NCBI GenBank assembly: GCA_029204225.1
Contig: CM055099.1
Span: 55,283,173 to 55,347,172, forward strand
Length of the DNA stretch: 64,000 bases
Origin: Diphasiastrum complanatum
Taxonomy: Eukaryota > Streptophyta > Lycopodiopsida > Lycopodiales > Lycopodiaceae
Direction of reading: 5' to 3'
Part shown: positions 41,861-53,215 of the stretch, piece by piece
Position numbering within the stretch: the stretch's first letter is position 1
How the letters are laid out: each line of letters starts with the position of its first letter
Position numbers and translations under genes: made by a program
The notes under the pieces: model-generated
The model's database searches: none
Told to the model about the DNA's origin: nothing
What the model saw: only the letters and a program-made list of their open reading frames with translations

Positions 41861-44380
41861 CGCACGCATAAAAAATGTTTGAAAAATGACAAAAAAAAAA
41901 AGGTGCTTTTTAACGTTCTCAAGATTTTTGAACTTTAAAGAAGACATAGTTTGCAAGTCACTTTTTATAATATAATTTAAAATAAAATAACAAAAAATTG
42001 AAACATATTAAAATTTGCTCTATTTTAAAAAACATGCATTTCGACACGATAAACTATACACAATGATGTCTTGATTTCATGTATTTTACAAAATTAAATG
42101 GTAGTCTTTCGCAAAATGTCTAGATATTTATGCTTCTTGCACTAATACCAATACATACAAAAAAATTTACATGGGACTTTCACTCTCGTAGCCATCTGTA
42201 TCCCTTGTGAACCATCAAGCAGATCCTGAAGATGTTGTAGAAATGGCTTTGTTGAAAACAGTGGGTCTCCACCCATTTGGCTTGTTAAGTAGTCTACAAA
42301 ATGGGCATAAAAATCACACCAACTATGCATTACATATGATATTTCCAAATATCTTGCTAAACCATCACAACCTAGACAAGTGTAATATTCTTGTGTTATG
42401 AAATCTCCGTGTTATCTTCAATTGCATAGAAATATAATTTTCTGTTTCCTTTTGCCACAAAAAGTTGTGGACGTGAGTTCACACCTATTTTTCTTTGTTG
42501 TAGACGTGTGCTAAATATTTAGATTACTAGAGCAAAACAGAGAACAATAAATACAAGACTCTGCAAATAGAAGTTTGGAATATATTTGGATCTAGATAGC
42601 AACGTTATTGTCATATCCTATTTATTTGCAAAGAAGACATAACAAGATACATTCTCTTCTACAACCAATTTGTTGGCCTTCTTAGCTAGGGTTTCCTGAA
42701 ACAATATGCATAATCATTAATAGATCCTTTGAGCTCTGATCATTAGCAAATGAAAACACTCCCTCTAGCTATAATCTGAACTTTTTCAAAATAACAATAT
42801 ATATTGACACATCAATCAAAGGTAGCTTCAGTATTTCAACCATTCCAAGTGCTAAAGCCATTAAAATGTAAACATGATACTAAATTGGCTGATATCTCGA
42901 TAAAATGAGTAGACTATCTAAAATATCCTGTAGAAACCATGAGATAAGATGCTCCAACTAGATATGATGTATACAATTGGTGTTTCAAGATTCAATGTAT
43001 CGGTTGAAACACCAACTCGATGCAGTACATCGAGTTAGTGTGTCCACAACTTGATCCAATGCATCGGATTTTATAATGACTTAAAAAAAAATTATTATAA
43101 AATCCGATGCATTGCATTGGAACAAACCAACTCAATACGATGCACCGGATTTAAAAAAAAAATTGTTTAAAAATAGATAATTAAAAAAAAAAAATTTCAA
43201 ATTCCAATGAGCTACAAATCTAGTTGGTGTGTTTGCAAAGGTATTGACATAGTATATCAAAATTTTCTATTGAATTCTTTTGGAGTGACTTTAAATTAGA
43301 AATGTTGAACGATGTTTTGATACAAAGTATCGAAAATTCGGTTACACCTGTCATTAAATGAGAAGTATTTTTTATTTTGACTTGTTTAACACAAATTTTG
43401 ATATGTCGTATCAAATTTATGGTTAAAACAAACAATCGCTTTCACAGTGAATTCGATACACTGTAAAAAAAATTAAAGAATTCAATAAGATCTGATTTTC
43501 TCATTAGTTGCAATATGATTTTCGATACTTTATATGGAAATATGATAATCAAAGCAAATTTCTTTCCATTGTAGTGATTATTCATTTGCATATTCATTTT
43601 TTTGCTACGAAATTTACAAATGGCTTGATGTATTCAGATTTTTTCATATTTTTTTGCTGAATTTGTAAATGTTATCTAGCTCTTGTTTTAATAAAGTTGT
43701 CGTATTTTTGTTGTTTAAAGTCTCAATATATTACAAAATTCTTATTCTCGGATGATTTTTTCATCTTTTTAAGATTTTCAAAAGATAGAAGCCAACGTGA
43801 TGCAAACGACAAAGCCAAAGACTAAGTTGATTTTCTAAGACTGTCACTCTTGTCACCCATTTTCTAAGAGTTGACAAGTGAGATGATGGGCAACTGACCA
43901 CCCTTTTTTCAAACTTGACTGGTAAATAAATAGTTAAATGAAAAGTTGCAAGTTGATTGGCCAATCATGCAACTAGTCTATTTCTCACAATTTACCCTAG
44001 CAGCTCAACATGCCAGGCTAGGCAATTTCCCAAGTCCAAAAACCACTTTTCACTTGTCTATGTGACAAGAGGGCCATCTCACCTCATGTGCCAAATGGTG
44101 GCAATTAAAGATAAGTGTGAAAGGGGAAACCCCTTACTTATTTTCCCTCAAATAATGATGAACTACTCCACTTATCAAATCAAAGTGCAACAGTAATAAA
44201 GTGAATATGGACCAATGGGAGAAATCTATTTTCTATTAAATACTTGTCAAGCACTACAAAATAAGTAGTCCTACTACTACATGATCACATATCAAGGATA
44301 TTAAAATTCGTGTTTGAAGGTATTGCTTTTTTTTCTCTATAGAGAAGCCAATACTGGTGTCTACATTTCTCAGCATTGAT
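41861..44380. other. AT-rich DNA without a gene; hairpin cluster inside
   Basis: I see no supported gene. Many runs of A or T occur. Near 42977-43114 three hairpins follow one another. Short G-A-T-A-C / G-T-A-T-C palindromes recur near 43325 (GATACAAAGTATC) and 43402 (GATATGTCGTATC). Confidence 0.45.
42977..43114. repeat. Three consecutive perfect hairpins
   Basis: Hairpin 1 has 11-bp arms (42977-42987 and 43005-43015, TTGGTGTTTCA). Hairpin 2 has 9-bp arms (43014-43022 and 43028-43036, AACTCGATG). Hairpin 3 has 21-bp arms (43057-43077 and 43094-43114) with a 16-base A-rich loop. All three arms pair without mismatch. Confidence 0.85.
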
Positions 44381-45003
44381 TGTGAAGGACTTCAGATCAA
44401 TGATGATCCAATCCATAACAAGATCTTGGCTTACAAAAGAAGCTACTCTACCAATCTCACCAATGTAGAAACATTAGCATCTACAGACAAAGTGAGATGC
44501 AAACTCTAATACAACTTGATCAAACATGAATCAAAAGATAAAGTATTGTTGTTGTTCATACAAAACCAACAAGCTACTGTATATCACACGTGTGGATCCA
44601 AAAATAGCAAATATACATCATTCTACACATAGAATTGCATGAAATCACAAGTATAGTGCACCAATGGATAGTAGAACCAAAGAGAACCATCTATAAGCAG
44701 GAAATGAGATAGAGAAGAGAGAAGTTATGTCTTTCCAGGAGTTACATCCTTTTATAACAAGTCAAACCCTATTTGGCTACTTGGCTTTCCCACCAAAATG
44801 TAAACCCTACTAATTTTTCTAGATTCAAAGTACCCAAGGTTCAAATTTGAATCTACTCAAACTCGACTTCTATTTTTCCCACACTTTCAAAAAGTGTTTA
44901 TTCAAATGAAATTTAGACTAATGAACTTTGAAAAGGCAAACTTCAAGTCTGAAACAAAGTTGGCCTCAATTTGCCAAATATGAAAATGTAGCAAATATGA
45001 CTA
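44381..45003 (-). repeat. Copia Y LTR, third copy
   Basis: In plus orientation it begins TGTGAAGGACTTCAGATC and runs to GACTAAACTC, matching 46138-46755 and 21259-21880. It is cut at the joint with copia X at about 45003, where the bases AAACTC are shared by both. Confidence 0.75.
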
Positions 45004-45209
45004 AACTCGCACATCCTCCTATTGGAAATTCAGTTTCTTGAGCCAGTTTCTCCTCCTCTCTCTTAGGTTCTTCACTATGGCTTGGGGGCTAGGTCTAGAA
45101 GGAAACTTCCTTTGGGATCTACGTTTGGTTGGGTGGTTTTGCTCCACATGTGTCCTTTTGGTTGTTTTGCAACAGGATCTATTCAGATCTTCATTTGGTG
45201 ATCCTTACA
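45004..45209 (+). repeat. Copia X LTR, 3' part
   Basis: It matches 19845-20049 and ends CCTTACA. CTTTC and then copia Y gag follow directly. It therefore represents the right-hand end of the X insertion whose left-hand end is at 19561 and 25649. Confidence 0.8.
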
Positions 45210-45600
45210 CTTTCATACTCAAAATAAAAGTACTTGGACTTTCTTCATTCTTTTGCAAACAAGAAAAGATTTGTCTTCCTAGAGTCAGCACTCTAGAAGT
45301 AGACTTGGATTCATAAAGCTCAACGAATCCCATGCATCCTTAGATGAAGTACACTTACCAACTTCCTTGAGAAGCTCATTGGACATATTCATATTGATAA
45401 TGTGTAGAGCCCTTGTGGCTCTCTTATCATATCTCATTTAATCTTGTTGTGTTGCTGGTGTCTCCTCCAAACCTACAACAATATGCAAAACATCATTCAT
45501 CTCAAGAAGTGATTCCATCCTCACTTTCCACAACGAATAGCTACTTGAGATAAGCCTATCATTGGCTTCCAACATGAATTCATTTATTGTTATCATGTAG
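45210..45600 (-). pseudogene. Copia Y gag N-terminal part
   Basis: Read from 45600 down: FMLEANDRLISSSYSLWKVR, MESLLEMNDVLHIVVGLEE and KRATRALHIINMNMSNELL, then KDAWDSL. This is the copia-type gag (UBN2) pattern with the W-x-x-W/M-E-S-x-L start and the S-K-D-A-W-D-S-L motif. Stops interrupt it. It ends at the X insertion site. The protein would continue with the gag piece at 19555-18953. Confidence 0.75.
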
Positions 45601-46125
45601 CAATGACCTAATCTTATTTTTTAACCCGTTTCAATGCACAAAGCACTCCTTTGAACAACAACAAATATTTTCAAAAGAAATCACAAAGATTTGAAACTAT
45701 CTCAAAAATTCTCTTTTAGCACTTATACCAAGCAAATCAACACACAGAATCATGAAATCTTGATCAACCTATGGTCTAACAATCTCACTATCTAGAGATC
45801 CAATCAAAATTAGGGTTTTGACAAAATCACATAAAAATTATTATTCCAAATCTATATGCAAATGCTGAAAATTTGATATACAATCTATTAGCCACCACTT
45901 AGGCTGATCCAATGATCAAAAAATCGGCCAAATCCAATATGTGAATTCAAAAATCGGAACTGATCAAGTTTATGAACCTATATAGGGTTTTGATCTACAA
46001 AAGATCCAATCTACAAAAGCAAAAACTCGATTTGGGTGTAAAATCCTCACTAGCATGCTCTAGGCTTGATATCTTCACCAAATCATTGATACATATGATT
46101 TCCTCCATAATAACCTAAAACACAA

Positions 46126-46771
46126 GCTCTGATACCATGTGAAGGATTTCAGATCAATGATGATCCAATCTACAAAAGGATCTTGGATTACAAAAGAAGC
46201 TACTCTACCAATCTCACCAATGTAGAAAATCAGCATTTACAAAGAAAATGAGATGCAAACTCTAATAGAACTTGATCAAATATGAATCAAAAGATAAAGT
46301 ACTATTGTCATCCATACAAAACCAACAAGGTACTGTATTTCACATGTGTGGATCCAAAAATAGCAAATATACATAATTCTACACATAGAATTGCATGCAA
46401 TGACAAGTATAGTGCACCAATGAATAGAAGAACCCAAGAGAACCATGTATAAGCATGAATTGAGATAGAGAAGAGAGAAGATATGTCTCTCCACGAGTTG
46501 CATCATTTTATAATAGGTCTAAATCCTATTTGGCCACTCGGCTTTCCCACCAAAATGTAAATCCTACTACTTTTGGGTCTAGATTCAAAGTACCCAAGGT
46601 TCAAATTTGAATCTTTAAACTCGACTTCTAACTTTCCCACACTTTCAAAAACTGTTTATTCAAATGAAATTTACACTACTGAACTTTGAAAACTCTAAGT
46701 CTAAAACAGAGTTGGCCTCAATTTGCCAAATAATAAAATGTAGCAAATATGACTAAACTAGTTGAATCACA
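46126..46771 (-). mobile_element. Copia Y 5' LTR (46138-46771) and primer site (46126-46137)
   Basis: On the minus strand the LTR (634 bp, ...CCTTCACA end) is followed at once by TGGTATCAGAGC, a perfect 12-base match to the initiator tRNA-Met 3' end. Leader follows down to about 45640 and then gag. This is the best-preserved 5' end of copia Y. Confidence 0.8.
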
Positions 46772-47152
46772 TTGATTATGTCAATAAATCAAAGCATTAT
46801 TCTATATTTATTAGTAATAAATTTAGATCACATAAATACAAACGTATTTGGATAACTCATTTATTTTCGCTTCCAAAGTTGATAGTTTGTGCTAAACTAC
46901 ATGTTATTGGATATAGATATTTGCAACATATAGGTAGTTTTTGGGTTTTCTCTACATGATTTCCTTTGTTATTTGTTGTTCTATGCAAATTCCTTAGTCG
47001 TAATGCCAAGTGCTCAAGTTTCCTTTGTATTTTGGAGGCACCTGCCCCCACACAATGTTCATGTGGATTTTACAACCATAATTTCAGGTGATCATTCTTC
47101 TCATAATCAGCCAATCAAATGTTGACATGCAGCACATGAGCTTCCACAAGTA

Positions 47153-47266
47153 GAATGTGCATGTGGACAGCCCATGACGGGCTGCCACATGGCACACGCA
47201 CATTATCTTGAAATGTGCGTGTGCACGTATGTGCCAGTCTGCCAGTGGCTGTCCACATGCACATTC
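47153..47266. repeat. Nested inverted repeat (multi-arm hairpin), duplicon B
   Basis: The outer arms are 20 bp and perfect (47153-47172 and 47247-47266, GAATGTGCATGTGGACAGCC). The inner arms are 13 bp (47192-47204 and 47212-47224, GCACACGCACATT) with a 7-base loop. A small AGCCC/GGGCT hairpin lies at 47170-47184. Duplicon A has lost the left half. Confidence 0.85.
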
Positions 47267-47574
47267 CACCAAACAACAAAAATGTAAAAACCTTTGCATT
47301 ATAAATGCTCAAAATATAAAATAAAATCGGAGTTCACACGTGCGGCCGTACGATCGAGAAAACAAAAAAAGCAACGTCCACCTTTGCACATTGACAGTAC
47401 GTAGGGGAAGGCCCTCTTCCTGTCTACCGTTCTGCCCTGCTTGGGCACAAGCCCTCGGTCATTGGGCCCTCCTGGGCAGAACGACCTCCCCCACTATGCA
47501 TTAAAGTGATTTTTATATATCTTATCATAATATTGATTGTGGGTACAATCAGTCACTACGTACTATCAATCTCG

Positions 47575-47873
47575 ACAAAGGAGCCCTACTATACAGACTC
47601 ACAAAGGAACAATTGTCTCGATCAAAATTGAGAGACGAGTGTAAACAATCACACCACAACTAATTGGTAGAGGAGCACTACTAAACATACTCACAAAGGA
47701 ACGATTGTCTCAATCCAAATTGAGACATGAGAACAAGTGTAAACAATCACACCACAACTAATTTGTAGAGGAGCGCTACTAAACAGACTCACAAAGAAAC
47801 CATTTTCTCCATCCAAATTGAGAGACGAGAACAAGTGTAAACAATCACACCACAACTAATTTGTAGAGGAGCG
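47575..47873. repeat. 98-bp minisatellite, left part in duplicon B
   Basis: About three units lie left of copia Z, with the same unit as 22619-23600. The last unit is interrupted after GGAGCG by the Z LTR. Confidence 0.85.
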
Positions 47874-48196
47874 TGTTGGGTTAATATTGTTATGGGTTGG
47901 ACATACTACAATTCAAGTTAGATCATAACCATAGTTAATGCCTAAAGTTAGTTAAAGTTAGTTTCTTGTCACGGGAACAAGAAGGCCGTAAATAGTATTT
48001 TCTTGATACGCATCGTAAATGCGTTATATGTACAAATGACTCTTTTCGTAATGATATGCTTTGATGTTGTTTTGGACTGTCGAATTTTTCTCACGTTTGT
48101 GATCGCTTGTGTAATCATCTCTAGATCATTTCTCTTTGATTGTCTGAATTCACTTTTGTCATTAGCTGAATCGTTAAAGAGAAATTCATCCCAACA
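47874..48196 (+). repeat. Copia Z 5' LTR
   Basis: It runs TGTTGGGTTAATATT to CATCCCAACA. It contains a doubled GTTAGTTAAA-type stretch (near 47945-47965) that is single in the 3' LTR. This explains the length difference. Confidence 0.9.
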
Positions 48197-48198
48197 AA

Positions 48199-48212
48199 GG
48201 TTATGGGCCCAC
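48199..48212 (+). promoter_or_regulatory. Copia Z primer-binding site: complement of initiator tRNA-Met anticodon loop
   Basis: GGTTATGGGCCCAC starts two bases after the LTR. Its complement GTGGGCCCATAACC contains the CAT anticodon and flanking loop of plant initiator tRNA-Met. The usual 3'-end match (TGGTATCAGAGC) is absent. This resembles the cleaved half-tRNA primer known for Drosophila copia. Confidence 0.75.
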
Positions 48213-48353
48213 GCCGCGAATGATTTGAGTTCTTGTGAGGCGTGTGAATCGTGTACTGCTGAGAGTAGCAGTATTTTGGTCGAGATCCATAGCACGGGGC
48301 GACAGTCACATCGACAAAGCAAGCTTGAGTGAGTCGAGAACCATCGATCAGGG

Positions 48354-49143
48354 ATGACGACTGACTGCGAAGCAAACTTCAGAATGATCGAGTGCCAGGA
48401 CGGACCGAATTACTCGTCCTGGAGCTGGAAATTGAAGATCCTCCTGAGAGAGAAAGATCTCTGGGGGGTGATTCATGGAAGCGAGGTGATTGAGATGGAC
48501 GAGGAGGGACGTCCCAAGAACGTGGTCCAGGCGGAGGCCATCAATGCGAAGGAGGCCAAAGCTTACATGATACTATGCATGGCGCTAGGGGACGCAGCAG
48601 TCGTGCAAGTGCGAGACACTGAAACGACCAAGGAGGTTTGGCAAGTGCTCAAGAAGAGTTATGAGGCGACCGATTTTTCGAACATACTGACCCTGGATCG
48701 GCAGCTTAGCACAACCAAGATGATCGAAGGGGATTCAATGGTAGGTCACATTGACAAGATCAAATGTATTTGGAGGCAGATGGAAACTGCAGGAGCTGTA
48801 CTGGACAAGAGGCAACTGATCTACACGCTGATAACCAGCCTGCCTGCGAGCTATGATCCTCTAGTCATGATTTTTGGATGGGTTTGAGGAAAAACTCGAT
48901 CTGGATTTCGTGACCAGAAGGTTGTTGCAGGAAGAGGCACGACTAACCCAGCATCAGACGAGATGGCGCTGTTATCAAGCTTCAGGAGGACTCAGATCAA
49001 GGATGGAAAGCAGCCCAACGACAAGTAGGGAGGAGGACAAGGATGGAGTGATGAAAGAAAGAAGAAATCAGAGAAAAAGTGTTTCTATTGTGACCAAGTC
49101 GGACACTTCCTCCGAGACTGCAGAAAGAGAAAAGAAGATCTAA
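48354..49143 (+). pseudogene. Copia Z gag
   Basis: It starts MTTDCEANFRMIECQDGPNY and continues with SSWSWKLKILLREKDLWGVI, a copia-type gag (UBN2) N-terminus, then KEVWQVLKKSYEATDF and LITSLPASYDPL. A frameshift near 48880 separates these from DGFEEKLDLDFVTRRLLQEE. The zinc knuckle CFYCDQVGHFLRDC (CX2CX4HX4C, 49080-49121) lies in a third frame. The gag is otherwise complete in order and length. It lies 142 bp after the primer site. Confidence 0.85.
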
Positions 49144-49280
49144 AGCGGGGTGAGGAATCTGAGGCCAACCTGGTTGAGGAAGATGAGGAACCACCCAAAG
49201 TATATGGCTAGATGGTGGTAATCAAAGGAGAAGACAACAAATATGATGTCTCATCAGGAAGCAGCAACGGAAGCATGGTA

Positions 49281-49764
49281 AAACTTGACGTCACTAAGGA
49301 ACAAGCGAGTGAGACAGTGGATTCTTGCTGGTACCTGGATTTGGGCGCAACGTCTCATATGACGTTTGAAAGAAAAGGGTACACCACGTATGAATTGGTC
49401 ACCACAAAGAGGGAGATCACTGTAAGAGATAGAGGGAGAGCGGATGTGGTTGGCGTTGGAGCTGTTGCGATATGGCTAGGTGGAGGAAGAGAACTGGTAG
49501 TCCAAGAGGTGCTTCATGTACCAAACTTGACGTCACTAAGGAACAAGCGAACGAGACAGTGGATTCTTGCTGGTACCTGGATTCGGGCGCAACGTCTCAT
49601 ATGATGTTTGAAAGAAAAGCGTACATTATGTATGAATTGGTCACCACAAAGAAGGAGATCATTGTAGGAGATAGAGGGAGAGCAGATGTGGTTTGCGTTG
49701 GAGCTGTCGCGATATGGCTAGGTGGAGGAAGAGAACTAGTAATCCAAGAGGTGCTTCATGTACC
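49281..49764 (+). pseudogene. Copia Z protease active-site region, tandemly duplicated (242-bp period)
   Basis: AAACTTGACGTCACTAAGGA occurs at 49281 and 49523, and both units carry SCWYLD(L/S)GATSHM and a VGAVAIWLGGGRELV stretch. The first active site is D-L-G-A (49338-) and the second D-S-G-A (49580-), the normal triad. Because 242 is not a multiple of three, the duplication itself shifts the frame. Only the second unit is in frame with integrase. Confidence 0.85.
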
Positions 49765-49769
49765 AAACT

Positions 49770-50976
49770 TGGCAAAGAGCTTAATTTCCATAGGATGTCT
49801 CACATACAAAGGAATGGAAGTATCATTCAAGAGACAAGGCTGTGCGATTGCGGATGACGAAGACATAATAGCCATAGGCTTCAGGATGGGGTCGAGTGGT
49901 TTGTACCAACTACAAGGAGGAACCATAGAAAGATCAATGGCATACACAATCCTGGAGTCCAAAAACAAGAACAACCTCTGGCACAGGAGGATGGGACACC
50001 TGGGAGGTAGGAGCTTGCAGACATTAGCAAAGGAAGTCATGTTGGATGATTTTGACTACAATCTTGAAGGATGCATTGACAGGTGCGAGGTATGTGTGTA
50101 TGGCAAGCAACACAAAATGCCATTTTCCAAGAGCCTGTCAGATCGAGCATCAGAGTTGCTGGAATTAATTCATTCAGACCTGTGCGGACCAATGGATGTG
50201 GCATCCATAGGAGGATCCAGGTACTTTGTGTCATTTATAGACGACTACTCCAAAGTCATCAGGGTGTGTATGATAAAGAACAGAGCGAAACTCTCAAAAA
50301 TTTCAAGTCTTTCATGGCGCTAGCAGAGAATCAGACAGGCAGGAAAATAAAGAGGTTAAGGTGCGATAATGGAGGTGAATACCGCAGCAAAGAGTTTGAT
50401 GCTTTGTGCAACACTCACGGTATCAAAAGAGAGTTCACAGTCCAGTACACGCCAGAGCATAATGGAGTGGCAGAGCGCAAGAACTGCACTCTGTTAGAGA
50501 TGGTAAGGTGCATGCTTCACGAGAAGGAACTTCCAAGAAGTCTATGGGGAGAGGCTGTTAGCACAGCGTGTCATGTACTCAATAGGTCTCCTACCAAAGC
50601 TGTCACAGGAAAAACACCTTTTGAGCTGTGGTTCAGGAAGAAACCCAGTGTGAGTTATCTAAAAGTTTTTGGATGTGTGGCCTATGCTCATATCCCAAAA
50701 GAAAAGAGAAAGAAACTAGATGCTAAGGGTTTGAAATGCATCTTTGTGGGTTACCCTGATGGTGTCATGGGATACAAACTCTACGACCCTGTAGGGAAGA
50801 AGTTCCTGGTAGCCAAAGATGCCATCTTCAACGAAGATGAGACCTATGGTACAGATGGGAAACATATGAAGGAGCCTATATTATCTTTTGGGGATTCAAA
50901 CATACCCATAATCACAGTGTCTGACGATAGCAGTACGAAGCACGGAGGCATGCAGATCAGAGAACATGCCCAATAG
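49770..50976 (+). pseudogene. Copia Z integrase
   Basis: The zinc-finger part is LWHRRMGHLGGRSLQTLAKE with CEVCVYGKQH (HHCC). The core has LIHSDLCGPM (first Asp), then after a frameshift near 50290 DNGGEYRSKEFDALC (second Asp) and TPEHNGVAERKNCTLLEM (Glu). It is followed by VFGCVAYAHIPKEKRKKLDA and GYKLYDPVGKKF, typical of copia. All three catalytic residues are encoded, but in two frames. Confidence 0.9.
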
Positions 50977-50999
50977 ATTGATTGAAGAAATCGAGGAGA

Positions 51000-51927
51000 C
51001 TCAGCTGGATGGTGGATCATTCCCAGACGATGGGAATGATCATCTAGAACCTTTAGTCTCTGAAGAGGAACAAGTCCTGAGAAGCTCAACGAGGGTGAGG
51101 AGGCTGCCATCCAAACTGAATGACATGGCCATGTTAATAGAGAAAGGGCACGTGGAACCAGACAACTACAACCAAGCTGGCACGAGCCAGGACAGGGAGC
51201 AATGGATAACTGCCATGAGAGACGAAACGGACTCCATGCATAGAAATAACGCATGGACACTCACAGATTTGCCAAAGGGGAGGAAAGTAATCGGCTGTAA
51301 ATGGATTTTTAAGCTGAAGTATGATGCAGATGGGAAATTAGAAAGGTTCAAGGCCATATTAGTAGCAAGGGGTGTGCTCAAGTGGAGGGAATGGATTTTG
51401 AGGGGACATTCGCCCCTGTGGCCAGGATAGGCTCCATCAGATTGTTGCTGGCATGGGCGACTGCTCAGGACTTCGAGATACATCAACTAGACGTGAAGAC
51501 GGCATTTTTAAATGGGATCCTGCATGATGAGGTATACATGAGACAATCGGAAGGTTTTGAAACAGAGGGAGGTAAAGTCTGCAAGCTAAACAGAGCGATC
51601 TACGGACTCAAACAAGCATCGAGAGTATGGTTTGAGAGAGTTGAAAAGTACTTCCTAGACAGATCGTTCAAGAAGTGTGTCTCAGACAATAGTATTTTTT
51701 ATAAGCGTCATCAAGTGTCAGTTTTGATTGTAGCAATTTATGTAGATGACATGATTGTCATAGGGAATGATACCCATTCAATCAATCAATGCAAGCATCA
51801 GCTAAGCCAAGAATTTGACATGGACTTAGGGGAATTACATTACTATTTGGGGATCCACATAAAGAGGGACAGAAAAAAGGGGGAGATGTGGTTATCCCAA
51901 AACAGGTATATCAAAAGTATGGGATGA
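51000..51927 (+). pseudogene. Copia Z reverse transcriptase
   Basis: The N-terminal part (50966-51430) has WITAMRDETDSMHRNNAWTL and KVIGCKWIFKLKYDADGKLE. After a frameshift the frame 51382-51927 continues with FEGTFAPVARIGSIRLLLAW, QLDVKTAFLNGILHDEVYMR and AIYGLKQASRVWFERVE. It ends with the catalytic YVDD in VAIYVDDMIVIGND (51739-51750) and LGELHYYLGIHIKRD. This is the classic copia RT. Confidence 0.92.
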
Positions 51928-52024
51928 ATGATTCAACCACGTTGGGAGTGCCACTGGATCCCAGTGTCAGATTAAGCACAGAGATGTCGCCAATCTCAGA
52001 TGATGAACGAAGGCAGATGAAGCT

Positions 52025-52657
52025 ATGTCCATACAGGAGCCTGAGATAGCCACTGCCATTGGACAGTTGAGCAGATTCACTGAGAACCCAGGTATTGAAC
52101 ACTGGAGAGCTTGCAAAAGAGTGATCAAATATTTTAAAGGGACTATGGATTATGCTCTACATTACAGCTCCAGAGAAGGTGGAATATGTGGATATACGGA
52201 TTTCGATTGGGGAGGAGATGTTGATGACCGAAAGTCAACTAGTGGTTACCTTTTCATCATGAGTGGAGCTGCAATAAGTTGGGGAAGTGTCAAGCAGAAA
52301 TCAGAGGCACTGTCCTCCACGGAGGCAGAGTACATGAGCTTGTGTCAAGGTGCGAAGGAATGCGTGTGGATAAAGAATTTCTGTCAGGAAATAGGGATCT
52401 GCACTCAGAATATGGTCATGAAAAATGACAACCATGGATGCATCTTTTTGTGCAAGAATGGAGGTTCCCACAAGAGAAGTAAACACATTGAAATGCAATA
52501 TCATTATGTAAAGGACTTGGTGCAAAATGGTATAATCAGTTTAGAGTATTGTCCCACTAAGCTGATGATTGCTGACCTGATGACTAAGGCCTTGAGCAAG
52601 GATCGTTTTGTCATGTTGAGAGATATGTTAGGACTAAGTAGACATGATCCACCATGA
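52025..52657 (+). pseudogene. Copia Z RNase H
   Basis: This is an open frame of 211 codons with IEHWRACKRVIKYFKGTMDY, GYTDFDWGGDVDDRKSTSGY (catalytic Asp), LSSTEAEYMSLCQGAKECVW (Glu), KHIEMQYHYVKDLV and PTKLMIADLMTKALSKDRFV (Asp). It ends with MLGLSRHDPP. The domain itself looks intact. It is cut off from RT by a TGA near 51926. Confidence 0.92.
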
Positions 52658-52660
52658 ATT

Positions 52661-52671
52661 AAGATGGGGAT
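52661..52671 (+). promoter_or_regulatory. Copia Z polypurine tract
   Basis: AAGATGGGGAT directly precedes the 3' LTR start TGTTGGG, as expected for the plus-strand primer of copia elements. Confidence 0.8.
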
Positions 52672-52984
52672 TGTTGGGTTAATATTGATATGGGTTGGAC
52701 ATACTACAATTCAAGTTAGATCATAACCATAGTTAATGCATAAAGTTAGTTTCTTGTCACGGGAACAAGAAGGCCGTAAATAGTATTTTCTTGTTACGCA
52801 TCGTAAATGCGTTATATGTACAGATGACTCTTCTCGTAATGATACGCTCTCATGTTGTTCTAGACTATCGAATTTTTCTCACGTTTGTGATCGCTTGTGT
52901 AATCATCTCTAGATAATTTCTCTTTGATTGTCTGAATTCGCTTCTGTCATTAGCTGAATCGTTAAAGAGAAATTCATTCCAACG
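52672..52984 (+). repeat. Copia Z 3' LTR
   Basis: It runs TGTTGGGTTAATATTGATAT to CATTCCAACG, where the last A of the usual CA is changed to G. GAGCG and then minisatellite sequence follow. Confidence 0.9.
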
Positions 52985-53215
52985 GAGCGCTACTAAACAG
53001 ACTCAGAAAGGAACAATTCTCTCGAATTAAATTGAGAGACGAGAACAATGGTAAACAATCACACCACAACTAGTTTGTAGAGGAGCGCTACTAAACAGAC
53101 TCACAAAGGAACGATTGTCTCGATCAAAATTGAGAGAGGAGAACAAGTGTAAACAATCACACCACAACTAATTTGTAGAGGAGCACTACTAAACAGACTC
53201 AGAAAGGAACGATTG
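52985..53215. repeat. 98-bp minisatellite, right part in duplicon B
   Basis: Roughly two and a half units follow copia Z and end in the GATTGACACAAGATATTC boundary shared with duplicon A (23598). Confidence 0.85.

Larger units (their letters stand above)
47874..52984 (+). mobile_element. Copia Z: full-length Ty1/copia retrotransposon
   Basis: Both LTRs are present (323 and 313 bp), with primer site, gag, protease, integrase, RT, RNase H and polypurine tract in copia order. The target-site duplication is GAGCG (47869-47873 and 52985-52989). By eye the LTRs differ at about 17 sites plus a 10-bp indel, so the insertion is not recent. Several frameshifts and a protease duplication make it inactive. 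It is the most complete element in the window. Confidence 0.95.

Noticed and set aside
43957-44196. 79-codon plus-strand frame
   Set aside because: No recognisable features. It is surrounded by AT-rich non-coding DNA and has no splice or promoter support.
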